DNA of 64,000 bases, taken from assembly GCA_023376005.1 (NCBI GenBank), contig CM042157.1:91314945-91378944 (forward strand), written 5' to 3'. The notes beneath the pieces were generated by a model, which saw only the letters and a program-made list of their open reading frames with translations, was not told the origin of the DNA and did not search any database. This DNA comes from Doryteuthis pealeii. Taxonomy: Eukaryota; Mollusca; Cephalopoda; Myopsida; Loliginidae. Both the position numbers and the translations under genes were made by a program. Each line of letters starts with the position of its first letter. The first letter of the stretch is position 1. Below, in pieces: positions 18,185 through 30,571 of this stretch.

Positions 18185-18305
18185 CCTGGCAAGTTCATTA
18201 GACGACATCCAATGTCCGCACAGGGCTGGTCAATGTAAATCTTTGTTAGTCGGCTAAGACTGGTGTGTCTATGAGTAAGAGTCCATACCTTATGAGTTCG
18301 TCCTT
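18185..18305 (-). pseudogene. LINE C fragment, antisense
   Basis: Minus strand encodes in pieces the region around a cysteine-alanine-aspartate-threonine-glycine-cysteine-like motif and a GLLLIDTPVL-like stretch that corresponds to the tail of a non-LTR retrotransposon also seen at 33955-34200. Immediately downstream the same LINE family is in the opposite orientation. Confidence 0.6.
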
Positions 18306-18632
18306 ATATATCCATCCTTCTGCGTGCTGTCTTCAACAAATCTTGGAATTATCAGCCCATAAGAAAACAGCTGTACGACCACTTAACCCCTATCACACAA
18401 GCCAATCAAGTAAGACGAACAAGATAGGCAGAACACTGCTGGAGGAGCAAGGACAAACTCATAAGTGAGTCTCTCCGGTGAACAAGTACACATGGACGCA
18501 CCAGTGAAGCAAAAAACCTACATCAATCAGCCCTGTGCGGATTCTGGATACTACGTGGAGGACCTACCGGAGATGATGACCGATATGGACGGTTAGAGAG
18601 AAAAAGAGAGTCATTGGAATTTGAGCTGTCAG
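18306..18632 (+). pseudogene. LINE C C-terminal fragment up to its 3' end
   Basis: Translation across frames gives NKSWNYQPIRKQLYDHLTPI, then VRRTR and HCWRSKDKLIS, then an LCGFWILRGGPTGDD region, a pattern I recognise from the C-terminal extension of widespread invertebrate LINE polyproteins. Several stops and shifts break it. It ends in GAGTCATTGGAATTTGAGCT and ATATGATG, the LINE 3' UTR, exactly where the 61-bp satellite begins. Confidence 0.7.
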
Positions 18633-21600
18633 TGCAATATGATGTATTTTTACGAGGTTTCATTTCAGATAAATTATTAAAATTGCATATATTTTCTGAA
18701 ATACATTCTCGGCATGGTTTTATTTCGGATAATATTAAGAATTGCATAGATTAACTTATTTTCGACGTGGTTCTATTTTAGATAACATTTTACTATTCTA
18801 AATAGAATATAATAGATATCTAGCATTTTAAAAAAAAATGTATTATAATCATGGTGCCATTTTAAATAGAGTATAATAATTATTTAGTTTCTTTAAAAAT
18901 GTATAATCAACATGTTGCTATTTTAAATAGAATATAATAATCTAGTTTTTAAAAAATGTATTATCCAGGTTGTGTCATTTTAAATAGAATATGATAATTA
19001 TCTAGTTTTCTTTTCGTTTTTGAAATTGTATTTTGTTTTTAATGTATTACCCACGTGGAGTCATTTTAAATAGATTATAACAATTATGTAGTTTTTTTTG
19101 AAAATGTATTACCCACGTGGTGTCATTTTAAATAGATTATAACTAGCTTTTTTTGAAAATGTATTACCCACGTGGTGTCATTTTAAATAGATTATAACAA
19201 TTATGTAGCTTTTTTTGAAAATGTATTACCCACGTGGTGTCATTTTAAATAGACAATTATGTAGCTTTTTTTGAAAATGTATTACCCACGTGGTGTCATT
19301 TTAAATAGATTATAACAATTATGTAGCTTTTTTTGAAAATGTATTACCCACGTGGTGTCATTTTCAATAGATTATAACATGTTACCCACGTGGAGTCATT
19401 TTAATAGATTATAACAATTATGTATTTTTTTGAAAATGTATTACCCACGTAGTGTCATTTTAAATAGATTATAACAATTATGTAGTTTTAAAAAAATGTA
19501 TTACCCACGTGGTGTCATTTTAAATAGATTATAACAATTATGTAGTTTTTTTGAAAATGTATTACCCACGTGGTGTCATTTTCAATAGATTATAACAATT
19601 ATGTAGTTTTTTTGAAAATGTATTACCCACGTGGTGTCATTTTCAATAGATTATAACAATTATGTAGTTTTTTTTGAAAATGTATTACCCGCGTGGTGTC
19701 ATTTTAAATAGATTATAACAATTATGTAGTTTTTTTGAAAATGTATTACCCACGTAGTGTCATTTTAAATAGATTATAGCAATTATGTAGCTTTTTTTGA
19801 AAATGTATTACCCACGTGGTGTCATTTTAAATAGATTATAACAATTATGTAGCTTTTTTGAAAATGTATTACCCACGTGGTGTCATTTTAAATAGATTAT
19901 ACAATTATGTAGCTTTTTTTGAAAATGTATTACCCACGTGGTGTCATTTTAAATAGATTATAACAATTATGTAGCTTTTTTTGAAAATGTATTACCCACG
20001 TGGTGTCATTTTAAATAGATTATAACAATTATGTAGTTTTTTTGAAAATGTATTACCCACGTGGTGTCATTTTCAATAGAATATAGCATTTTTAAATGTA
20101 TTACCCACGTGGAGTCATTTTAAATAGATTATAACAATTATGTAGTTTTTTTGAAAACGTATTACCCACGTAGTGTCATTTTAAATAGATTATAACAATT
20201 ATGTAGGTTTTAAAAAAATGTATTACCCACGTGGTGTCATTTTCAATAGATTATAACAATTATGTAGTTTTTTTGAAAATGTATTACCCACGTGGTGTCA
20301 TTTTCAATAGATTATAACAATTATGTAGGTTTTTTTGAAAATGTATTACCACGTGGAGTCATTTTCAATAGATTATAACAATTATGTAGTTTTTTTGAAA
20401 ATGTATTACCCACGTGGTGTCATTTTCAATAGATTATAACAATTATGTAGTTTTTTTGAAAATGTATTACCCACGTGGTGTCATTTTAAATAGATTATAA
20501 CAATTATGTAGTTTTTTTTTAATGTATTACCCACGTGGTGTCATTTTCAATAGATTATAACAATTATGTAGTTTTTTTGAAAATGTATTACCCTCGTGGT
20601 GTCATTTTCAATAGATTATAACAATTATGTAGGTTTTTTGAAAATGTATTACCCACGTGGAGTCATTTTCAATAGATTATAACAATTATGTAGTTTTTTT
20701 TGAAATGTATTACCCTCGTGGTGTCATTTTTCAATAGATTATAACAATTATGTAGCTTTTTTTGAAAATGTATTACCCACGTGGAGTCATTTTCAATAGA
20801 TTATAACAATTATGTAGTTTTTTTGAAAATGTATTACCCACGTGGTGTCATTTAAATATTATGTAGCTTTTTTTGAAAATGTATTACCCACGTGGTGTCA
20901 TTTTAAATAGATTATAACAATTATGTAGGTTTTTTTGAAAATGTATTACCCACGTGGAGTCATTTTCAATAGATTATAACAATTATGTAGTTTTTTTGAA
21001 AATGTATTACCCTCGTGGTGTCATTTTCAATAGATTATAACAATTATGTAGTTTTTTTGAAAATGTATTACCCACGTGGTGTCATTTTAAATAGATTATA
21101 ACAATTATGTATTTTTTTAAAAAAAATGTATTACCCTCGTGGTGTCATTTTCAATAGATTATAACAATTATGTAGCTTTTTTTGAAAATGTATTACCCAT
21201 GTGGTGTCATTTTAAATAGATTATAACAATTATGTATTTTTTTTAAAAAATGTATTACCCTCGTGGTGTCATTTTCAATAGATTATAACAATTATGTAGT
21301 TTTTTTGAAAATGTATTACCCACGTGGTGTCATTTTCAATAGATTATAACAATTATGTAGTTTTTTTGAAAATGTATTACCCACGTGGTGTCATTTTCAA
21401 TAGATTATAAAATTATGTATTTTTTTAAAAATGTATTACCCACGTTGTGTCATTTTCAATAGATAATAACAATTATGTAGTTTTTTTTAAAATGTATTAC
21501 CCACGTAGTGTCATTTTAAATAGATTATAACAATTATGTAGTTTTTTTGAAAATGTATTACCCACGTGGTGTCATTTTAAATAGATTATAACAATTATGT

Positions 21601-24600
21601 AGTTTTTTTTGAAAATGTATTACCCACGTGGTGTCATTTTAAATAGATTATAACAATTATGTAGTTTTTTTGAAAATGTATTACCCACGTGGTGTCATTT
21701 TCAATAGATTATAACAATTATGTATTTTTTTTAAAAATGTATTACCACGTTGTGTCATTTTCAATAGATAATAACAATTATGTAGTTTTTTTGAAAATGT
21801 ATTACCCACGTAGTGTCATTTTAAATAGATTATAACAATTATGTAGTTTTTTTGAAAATGTATTACCCACGTGGTGTCATTTTAAATAGATTATAACAAT
21901 TATGTAGCTTTTTTTGAAAATGTATTACCCACGTGGTGTCATTTTAAATAGATTATAACAATTATGTAGTTTTTTTGAAAATGTATTACCCACGTGGTGT
22001 CATTTTAAATAGATTATAACAATTATGTAGTTTTTTTGAAAATGTATTACCCACGTGGTGTCATTTTAAATAGATTATAACAATTATGTAGCTTTTTTTG
22101 AAAATGTATTACCCACGTGGTGTCATTTAAATAGATTATAACAATTATGTAGGTTTTTTGAAAATGTATTACCCACGTGGAGTCATTTTCAATAGATTAT
22201 AACAATTATGTAGTTTTTTTGAAAATGTATTACCCTCGTGGTGTCATTTTCAATAGATTATAACAATTATGTAGTTTTTTTGAAAATGTATTACCCACGT
22301 GGTGTCATTTTAAATAGATTATAACAATTATGTATTTTTTTTAAAAAAATGTATTACCCTCGTGGTGTCATTTTCAATAGATTATAACAATTATGTAGCT
22401 TTTTTTGAAAATGTATTACCCATGTGGTGTCATTTTAAATAGATTATAACAATTATGTATTTTTTTAAAAAAATGTATTACCCTCGTGGTGTCATTTTCA
22501 ATAGATTATAACAATTATGTAGTTTTTTTGAAAATGTATTACCCACGTGGTGTCATTTTCAATAGATTATAACAATTATGTATTTTTTTTTTTAAATGTA
22601 TTACCCACGTTGTGTCATTTTCAATAGATAATAACAATTATGTAGTTTTTTTGAAAATGTATTACCCACGTAGTGTCATTTTAAATAGATTATAACAATT
22701 ATGTAGTTTTTTTTGAAAATGTATTACCCACGTGGTGTCATTTTAAATAGATTATAACAATTATGTAGTTTTTTTGAAAATGTATTACCCACGTGGTGTC
22801 ATTTTAAATAGATTATAACAATTATGTAGTTTTTTTGAAAATGTATTACCCACGTGGTGTCATTTTAAATAGATTATAACAATTATGTAGTTTTTTTGAA
22901 AATGTATTACCCACGTGGTGTCATTTTAAATAGATTATAACAATTATGTAGTTTTTTTGAAAATGTATTACCCACGTGGTGTCATTTTCAATAGATTATA
23001 ACAATTATGTATTTTTTTTTAAAAATGTATTACCCACGTTGTGTCATTTTCAATAGATAATAACAATTATGTAGTTTTTTTGAAAATGTATTACCCACGT
23101 AGTGTCATTTTAAATAGATTATAACAATTATGTAGTTTTTTTTGAAAATGTATTACCCACGTGGTGTCATTTTAAATAGATTATAACAATTATGTAGTTT
23201 TTTTGAAAATGTATTACCCACGTGGTGTCATTTTAAATAGATTATAACAGGTAGTTTTTTTGAAAATGTATTACCCACGTGGTGTCATTTTAAATAGATT
23301 ATAACAATTATGTAGCTTTTTTTGAAAATGTATTACCCACGTGGTGTCATTTTAAATAGATTATAACAATTATGTAGGTTTTTTTGAAAATGTATTACCC
23401 ACGTGGAGTCATTTTCAATAGATTATAACAATTATGTAGTTTTTTTTGAAAATGTATTACCCTCGTGGTGTCATTTTCAATAGATTATAACAATGTAGTT
23501 TTTTTGAAAATGTATTACCCACGTGGTGTCATTTTAAATAGATTATAACAATTATGTATTTTTTTAAAAAAATGTATTACCCTCGGTGTCATTTTCAATA
23601 GATTATAACAATTATGTAGCTTTTTTTGAAAATGTATTACCCATGTGGTGTCATTTTAAATAGATTATAACAATTATGTATTTTTTTAAAAAAATGTATT
23701 ACCCTCGTGGTGTCATTTTCAATAGATTATAACAATTATGTAGTTTTTTTGAAAATGTATTACCCACGTGGTGTCATTTTCAATAGATTATAACAATTAT
23801 GTAGTTTTTTTGAAAATGTATTACCCACGTGGTGTCATTTCAATAGATTATAACAATTATGTATTTTTTTTTTAAAATGTATTACCCACGTTGTGTCATT
23901 TTCAATAGATATAACAATTATGTAGTTTTTTTGAAAATGTATTACCCACGTAGTGTCATTTTAAATAGATTATAACAATTATGTAGTTTTTTTGAAAATG
24001 TATTACCCACGTGGTGTCATTTTAAATAGATTATAACAATTATGTAGTTTTTTTGAAAATGTATTACCCACGTGGTGTCATTTTAAATAGATTATAACAA
24101 TTATGTAGTTTTTTTGAAAATGTATTACCCACGTGGTGTCATTTTTAAATAGATTATAACAATTATGTAGTTTTTTTGAAAATGTATTACCCACGTGGTG
24201 TCATTTTAAATAGATTATAACAATTATGTAGTTTTTTTGAAAATGTATTACCCACGTGGTGTCATTTTAAATAGATTATAACAATTATGTAGTTTTTTTG
24301 AAAATGTATTACCCACGTGGTGTCATTTTAAATAGATTATAACAATTATTTTTTAATGTATTATGCGCGTGGTGCCATTTTAAATAGAATATAACAATTA
24401 TGTAGTTTTTTAATGTATTAACCACGTGGTGATATTTTAAATAGAATATAGCATTTTTTAATGTATTACCCACGTGGAGTCATTTTAAATAGAATATAAC
24501 AATTTTCAAGCTTTTTTTTTTTTCAATGTATTATCCGGGTGGTGCCATTTTAAATAGAATGTAATAATTATCTATTTAAAAGAAACTATATTACCCACGT

Positions 24601-25328
24601 GGTGACATTTTAAATAGATTATAACAATTATTTAGTTTATTTCCGATATATTACCCACGTGGTGTCATTTTAAATAGAATATAACAATTATTTAGTTTTT
24701 TTTGAAAATGTATTACCCACGTGGTGTCATTTTAAATAGATTATAACAATTATTTAGTTTTTTTTGTAAATGTATTACCCACGTGGTGTCATTTTAAATA
24801 GAATATAGCATTTTTTAATGTATTACCCACGTGGTGTCATTTTAAATAGAATATAACAATTTTCTAGCTTTTTTTTTTCTCAATGTATAATCCGGGTGGT
24901 GTTATTTTAAATAGAATATAATAATTATCTATTTTTAAAAATGTATTCTCCACGTGTTGCCTTTTTAAATAGAATATAAGTTTAATGGTTTTTTTTTAAG
25001 TATTATACACTTGGGTCAATTTTAAATGGAATATAATAATTATTTATTTTTTTAATGTATTATCCGCGTGGAGCTATTTTGAATCGAATATAATAATTAT
25101 CTTTTTTTTATGTATTATACACGTGGCGCCATTTTGAATAGAATATGATAAATATCTGGTTTTGTTTTTTAAATGTATTATCCACGTGGTACCATTTTAT
25201 ATAGAATATAAGAATTATCTAGTTTTGTTTTTTAAATATATTATCCGCGCGGTGTCATTCTAAATGGAATATAATAATTATGTAGTTTTTTTTTAATGTA
25301 TTATCCGCGAGGTGTCATTTTAAGCAGA
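18633..25328. repeat. Large satellite of ~61-bp units with CACGTG
   Basis: About 6.7 kb, roughly 105-110 head-to-tail units. The typical unit has GAAAATGTATTACCCACGTG, GTGTCATTTTAAATAGATTA and TAACAATTATGTAGTTTTTT. Central units (about 19.05-24.35 kb) are very similar; both edges are diverged and length-variable, the classic homogenised-centre pattern. Variants of the box (CACGTG, CTCGTG, CATGTG, CACGTA, CACGTT) occur in a repeated order, and the CATGTGG variant recurs at 21198, 22421 and 23642, giving a higher-order period near 1.22 kb (about 20 units). No frame of note and no CRISPR-like spacers. Confidence 0.95.
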
Positions 25329-25570
25329 GCGTGATCCTTAGTGAAGACATCTTCGATTGTTCCTTGGTATTCCTTAATGTTGGGTATGAGACTTCAGTTG
25401 TTCCTTGGTGTCCCTTAGTGTTGCAGGTCCGCCCGTCAATGCCGAACAAAGTGCAAATGAACGGCTGTCAATACCAGCGATTAAATAGTTAACTAACCAC
25501 GTATTCAGGTTGTTGATTGGCTGGGGTTTAAACCACGTGACCGCGGTTAGTCTATAAATTTAAGTGGTGG
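25329..25570 (-). mobile_element. Repeat D, antisense copy
   Basis: Shares CGTTCATTTGCAC, TAGTTAACTA and TTTAAGTGGTGGA segments with 29075-29350 and 46975-47285. Contains short internal repeats of a CCTTGGT/ACACTAAGG type. It separates the satellite from the next LINE fragment. Confidence 0.6.
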
Positions 25571-25890
25571 ATTGCAGCACGCCTTATATACCAAGAGTAA
25601 TGGCCGATAGGGACGGATGCAGAGAAAGAGAGAGAAGGGGAATCGTGCGGTAAATACGCCTCGATGATGGAGAATTTGAAATCTTACATTTATCAACACT
25701 GTACGGACACTGGATGCCATCTAGAGGACTTACAAAGAGCGATGAGACCGATGGTGAGAGAAAGTGTGTGTGTGTGTGTGTGTACGCGTGAGAGAGACAG
25801 ACAGAGAGAGAAAGAGAGAGGCAGGGAGGGGTGAGTCAAAGGAATGTGTGTTGTCAGCATGCCATGATGATGATGATGATGATTTGAATT
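25571..25890 (+). pseudogene. LINE C 3' end with microsatellites
   Basis: 25690-25760 translates as a CTDTGCHLEDLQRAM-type peptide, the same LINE segment as at 18520-18600. A (GT)n and GA-rich block interrupts it at 25763-25825. It ends in GAGTCAAAGGAATGTGTGTT and (GATGAT)n. The satellite at 18.6-25.3 kb is therefore bracketed by two direct copies of one LINE 3' end. Confidence 0.65.
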
Positions 25891-26120
25891 TGAAATTCTT
25901 TGGTATGAGTCGAGGCATCCTCCTCTGTCTTTGCTCCTTCACCTCTTGCGTCCTTGTCAGAAAAGATATTGATTGAATTCATTTAATTTTCAATATCCAA
26001 TTCCATTTATTTGAATATTGAAAATATAATCAGATTTTAACACGACGTACCATCATTTTAAGAAAATATCTAATTATATCTCTTTCATTTATATTGGCAA
26101 TGTATATAAGCGACGTGACA
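25891..26120. other. No gene seen
   Basis: AT-rich sequence between a LINE tail and an hAT-type MITE. Confidence 0.4.
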
Positions 26121-26128
26121 CTCTATAG

Positions 26129-26419
26129 CAGGGATCACCAAACCTTTTTTCACGGTGGGTCGGATAATTGAAAAAAATAACGAGTGCAGGCCACATTATT
26201 ATAGTATTCAATACTTGCTAGCCAGAACAAAGCTCTGAGAAAAAGATGTTAAACAAAATTCATCTTTCCATGTTACATTCATGGATGAGTGGCGTAAGAT
26301 TCACAAAAACAAATTTAACCAACTTATTTATTTTCAAAACATAAAATACATTACAAGTTCAAGTACCGTCGGTGGGCCTGATAAAAAAACCTTCGTGGGC
26401 CGTAGTTTGGTGACCCCTG
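26129..26419. mobile_element. hAT-type MITE with 8-bp target duplication
   Basis: 291 bp, starting CAGGGATCACCAAAC and ending GTTTGGTGACCCCTG, imperfect terminal inverted repeats. The flanks are CTCTATAG (26121-26128) and CTCTATGG (26420-26427), an 8-bp duplication with one mismatch. The CAGGGGT... ends and 8-bp duplication are typical of hAT elements. No transposase. Confidence 0.88.
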
Positions 26420-26454
26420 CTCTATGGGTATCACATAGGAAATCAAACGATTAA

Positions 26455-26725
26455 AATCAATCGGCTGGTCACGTCAAGTCTATATTGTCCCAATCCTATT
26501 GCTCTAATGGTAATCCCCAACTCTTTTTATCATATGTGCTAGAAGGTGGTGGGTGAGGGTTTTAATGTCCTAGGTATGACGTTAAACCCTATCTGATGAA
26601 TTCTGGAGCTCTGGGGTATGAGGACTACCCCTTGATCACAATTACTCCAGGTACACTTTGACCCGGAGTGGTAGTAAATGTTAGGGCCCCGTCTATGGAT
26701 TGAATAGGAAAAATTAATTTGAAAA
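26455..26725 (+). mobile_element. R600 fragment
   Basis: ATCAATCGGCTGGTCACGTC, TTTTTATCATATGTGCTAGA and GACCCGGAGTGGTAGTA blocks in R600 order. Both ends are missing. Confidence 0.7.
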
Positions 26726-26770
26726 AATTGAGTTTGAAAAAAAAAAGGTTGAAATAAATGAATAAACAAG

Positions 26771-26930
26771 AAGCGGCTACCCAGCATCGCCTGGGTAGAG
26801 GAGAAAAAATGTGGTGTAATAGTTAGCAAGCTAGTCTTGCAGATCTGTTACTATTGAATAGCGAGCTTAATCCTTACTGGATGCCCCATAAAAATCTCCA
26901 CGTTAAAAGTCTTTATGTTAATCTGACTAG
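26771..26930 (+). mobile_element. SINE C-like fragment
   Basis: GTGGTGTAATAGTTAGCAAG (A-box-like) is followed by TCTTGCAGATCTGTTACTA and a mutated B box (GAGCTTAATCC). It is parallel to 46755-46900, including the upstream CATCGCCTGGGTAGAG. Confidence 0.6.
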
Positions 26931-27225
26931 AAAAACAAACAAATAAGAATATTGATTGTTTTGCGCTTCCATATTTGATTTGTTTAACTTTTAGATTCAC
27001 GGAAATTCTTAAGTAGAATTTAATGCTATTTTATTGCTATTTTAATTTTTAAATGTTTTTGCGAATATAAATCAAATTTTCACAATTTTTGCATAAAAAG
27101 TTAGACTCAGTGACACTGATTGTGTATATATATTTACTTTGTCGTCAATTGTTTTATTTTAGAAGTTTCATCCGGGCATACATACATACATACAGATCAA
27201 CTACTCTTTTTATATGTATAAAAAA
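26931..27225. other. No gene seen
   Basis: AT-rich DNA, with a short CATA repeat near 27178. Confidence 0.4.
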
Positions 27226-27430
27226 GTAAGTAAAGTCGTCGGGGCGACCTAATGTCGGTATCAGCCAATCAGCGAGGGAGTCTATCCCTTCTCGCTAGAC
27301 CAAGGAGATTGTTTTTGCATCTGAGGTGGAGCGCCACACCTACCATCAGCTCCTTACTTTACCGCACAGATCCCTTTAATAGGGACGGGTTAGCTCAGTC
27401 GGTAGAGCGTTCGACTAGAAACCACAAGGT
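27226..27430. mobile_element. SINE A copy with inverted body and head
   Basis: 27226-27371 is the SINE A body on the minus strand (GTCGTCGGGGCGACC ... CCGCACAGATCCC). It is followed at 27381-27430 by the tRNA-like head on the plus strand (GGGTTAGCTCAGTCGGTAGA). In the intact copy at 50964-51225 head and body are on the same strand, so this copy is rearranged, for example by an inversion during target-primed insertion. Confidence 0.75.
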
Positions 27431-27435
27431 TTATA

Positions 27436-27530
27436 TGTATAAATAGATAAAACAAAATGTCTTCGGCATAGAATAACCCAACCAGGGTTGACATGCCGTA
27501 AAAATCCACCAACCAACCAACAAACAAACA
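27436..27530 (+). mobile_element. LINE/R600-type 3' tail
   Basis: TAACCCAACCAGGGTTGACA is followed by TGCCGTAAAAATCCACC and a CCAAC/CAAA run. The ACCC...GGGT pairing can form a small hairpin before the tail. Confidence 0.65.
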
Positions 27531-28771
27531 AACAATTAAAAAAAGACTCTTTCGTGTCTACAATATAGAAACAATAATTTACTAGATGAGTGCGTACCCG
27601 AGGCATTTTTTGGTGTAAAATACTGAAACTTCTTTCTTTCATTCAGGCGAGTAAAAAAGGGTAAGGGGAGATAATTCACTAAGAAAGTGTTTGTGGATCG
27701 GCAGGGTAGTGGTGGTGGTGGGAGGGGGAGAGGTTTAATAAACAAATCAAACGCATTACTTTGAAAGAGAAAAGTAGTCCCACATTTCGAGCAAATCATT
27801 TGCTAATGATCCCTTGAGGATCGTTATTGCCGCGTTTGCACTGCTCAGCGTCGTACGCCTGTCTGAGTAGTTTGAGATTTCGACGCCATTATTCTTACCA
27901 GCGCATCGGCCTAATTCGAGCGCCATACTTCTGCACGTCCATTGTTAATCGTACGAACCCTTATCCACCCGCATTTTCTTTCTTTTTTCTTTTAGGGTGG
28001 GGGGGAGGGGCGTGGGGTGGTATTTTGTAATGTGCGTACGACGTTTAGATCCCTCAGATCAAACATGAAATGGAAGATTCTGTTCTCGCCTCCGCCCTTC
28101 GCCTGGGCCAAGTAATTGATTTAAATAAATTGGATTTTTCTTCTTCCTCGTGTCCATACATTAAAAGGTGCGCTTTAAAATGGCATTCTCCGGCGAAACA
28201 GTCTACGAGTGTCTCAGGTTTTCAGATAGAGAAGTAAAAAAAAAATCACTATTTTTCTACACAGATGCCGCCAATGGCTATACATTTTTTGCTAGCGATG
28301 AACAAGAGCCTTCAGCCTAGAGCTCGTCAGAAACTTTCTCTGAAAGTTATGCCTATTTTATCACGTTGTCTTGTAACGTAAGGGGTGGATATTGGTGGCA
28401 TGGCAGTAGAGGTTCTGTACATAATGGATAGGCATAGCTTATCATTTTTGGTAGGTAGTGTAGAGTAATTTTAAATAACAGTAAACAGTGAAAAATCACT
28501 GATTGATTGATTGATAGGTCTTGACATCAGTTTCGTCTGGAACGGGGATCTCATTGCCTTAGAGAGTTACGTGATCAGACAAGGCTGGGAAAGTAGAATT
28601 AGATTCTAGTAGAGTAGCCCTTTTGGGTAGACATGTTTTTCTGCTTCTACTTTCCCGAGTGCGTGCGGGTTAAGAATGTATTCGGGGGGGGTCTGTATTG
28701 TCACTATGATAAAATGATAAAAGAACACAAAGGTGAGAGAGAGAGAGAGAGAGAGAGATTTGGTAATATAT
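27531..28771. other. No gene seen; single-copy-looking DNA with GA run
   Basis: About 1.2 kb of higher-complexity sequence. Several 60-90-codon frames on both strands lack motifs. A (GA)n run lies at 28735-28758. I see no splice-bounded frame or promoter that I could defend, though this is one of the few stretches that could be host unique sequence. Confidence 0.45.
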
Positions 28772-29054
28772 ATATTTACCAACCCCTCCGCACGAGCAGG
28801 ATGTGACACAAGGTCAATTTCTTAAGCGGAGTTCAGCAGGTTTGAATTCAGAGTTTTCCTTCTCCTAGACCGGTTGCCTAATCAAGGTTAAAGAGCCCAG
28901 TCTGCCCTACTATTTACCCATAGCTGGAGGGAGAGTAGAATTCATACCTTTCCCAAGGGTATTAGCGCTAAGTGAAATGCAATTACCCCGTCCAGGATTT
29001 GAACTCGGGGCGACGAGTCCATTTCCTATGACTTTAACCATTACACCACGCGCT
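28772..29054 (-). mobile_element. SINE B, near full length
   Basis: Minus strand begins at 29054 with GCGTGGTGTAATGGTTAAAG (A-box-like), has GAGTTCAAATCC (B box), then CATTTCACTTAGCGCTAATA, AGCTATGGGTAAATAGTAGG and ends TGTGTCACATCCTGCTCGTG and GGTTGGTAAATATATA. Copies at 39.6, 40.1, 46.1, 46.3, 48.6 and 63.95 kb share this order. It is a tRNA-derived SINE, RNA polymerase III type. Confidence 0.85.
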
Positions 29055-29074
29055 TTCCTACTAGATTTGGTAAT

Positions 29075-29350
29075 ATAAGGTGTGCTGATGTCTGTTCATT
29101 TGCACGCTATTCGACATTGACGAACGGACCTACAACCAATGACTTTGCTCAATGCAAGGATTTTACCCAACACTAATGAACATCCAAAGGATCATACCCA
29201 ACACTAAGGGAAACCAAGGAACAACCAAAGGATCATACCCAACACTAAAGGACACCAAGGAGCAATCAAAGGTTTCTTCATTAAAGATCGCGCTCTGCTT
29301 AACACAAGGGAACTCCACTGTAAAGTGCTCTCACTTGAAGCCTAAAAATG
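29075..29350 (+). mobile_element. Repeat D copy with internal short tandem repeats
   Basis: Shares the CATTTGCACG..ATTCGACA segment and the GGCCACAAAAATCG end with 46975-47285. Between them, three to four imperfect ~40-base units of the type CCCAACACTAAGG/AACCAAAGGATC occur. The 130-codon frame over it is compositional. Confidence 0.6.
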
Positions 29351-29359
29351 GCCACAAAA

Positions 29360-29360
<1 letters not shown>

Positions 29361-29394
<34 letters not shown>
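29361..29394. repeat. (GA)n microsatellite
   Basis: About 17 GA repeats at the end of repeat D. Confidence 0.9.
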
Positions 29395-29396
<2 letters not shown>

Positions 29397-30571
29397 CGGC
29401 CGAGGAAAGCAGATACCCGGCCCGATACAAAGAAGAAACCCCGACATGAAAGATAGCAACGGATATAAGAAATGGGCTATGCTATACTTCCAGCATTTTC
29501 TGTCTGTGTTGGACTATTGGTGGTATAAGACGTACAACAAATAACCACTTTTATCTATAGACTTGCCTAAATAGCAGCAGCAGCAGCACAGCAGACATTT
29601 CCGGTAAAATGGGCCAATCAGAAAGGAACCCAGAGTATTTGAGCATTTAAGATCTTTTGCAATTGACCTCGAATCAGTTGCTAACGGGATTTTCTGATTG
29701 AAGGAACACTACAGGCAAGGAGATCTGCTACAAGGAACTACACTCTTGTTCTACCTAGGATTTCAATGAACACAACAGACTTTCTACTACTGAAACTTAC
29801 CTTTTTCTACCATTGGATTTACCAAGAGGAGTACTAAAACCTACACACCCAAAATAGCGACCAGAATCGTAACAGCCTGTTTTGAGCAGCTGTGCGGCAG
29901 TCTGGAAAAATGATGTCTGGCATGAAAGCAGATGTGTGTCGCTGAATTCCTTCACGTGGAAAAACAAAGAAACTACCCCCCCCCCCACCTCAAAGAAAAC
30001 AATATTCATATACTACTTGCTCTATGTTTCTGGTCTTGTCCGGGTTATAGAGTATCCGCTTAAATTTAAGTATACACATTTTAAATCTCATATTGCTCAC
30101 CATTGGATAGCAGTACCTGTGATTATTGTGAAAATGTTATAAGAGAGATTTGTGAATGTTAACCCCCGTTTACCAATAACGTAATAATACTACGTTTTAA
30201 AAAAGAGTGAGACACAATATTAATAGTATTATCATTAATGCCAGTAGTCCTAATGAACAGAATGCTCGATATGGAAATTCATTAAATTTGCAAATTTACC
30301 AGAGTTATTCCCCTTGGCATATTTTTTCATATTTTCTCATACCACGGCCGGTAATTGGGGTTCTAGTTGCCCCAAATGAATTCAGGGGTAAATATAAATA
30401 CCACCAGTGGAATCCTCGTTACATTTTAGCCTAGAAAAATTGTGTTTGGTCTTGGTACAAGGATTTATTTTCAAGTGTATCCCCGACAGACAAACACGAC
30501 AAATATACTATAAATATATAACGGCGTTATTATGCTCCACGTATTTGCAGTTTCTGTGAAGTTTTTCGTTA
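29395..30571. other. No gene seen; mostly unclassified DNA
   Basis: Higher-complexity sequence with a (CAG)n patch near 29575. Frames of 70-86 codons lack motifs. I find no partner copy in the window. Confidence 0.45.

Noticed and set aside
18633..25328. CRISPR-like array with regular spacing
   Set aside because: Units are contiguous with no unique spacers and share sequence across the whole period; the context is a eukaryotic repeat landscape, so this is a satellite.
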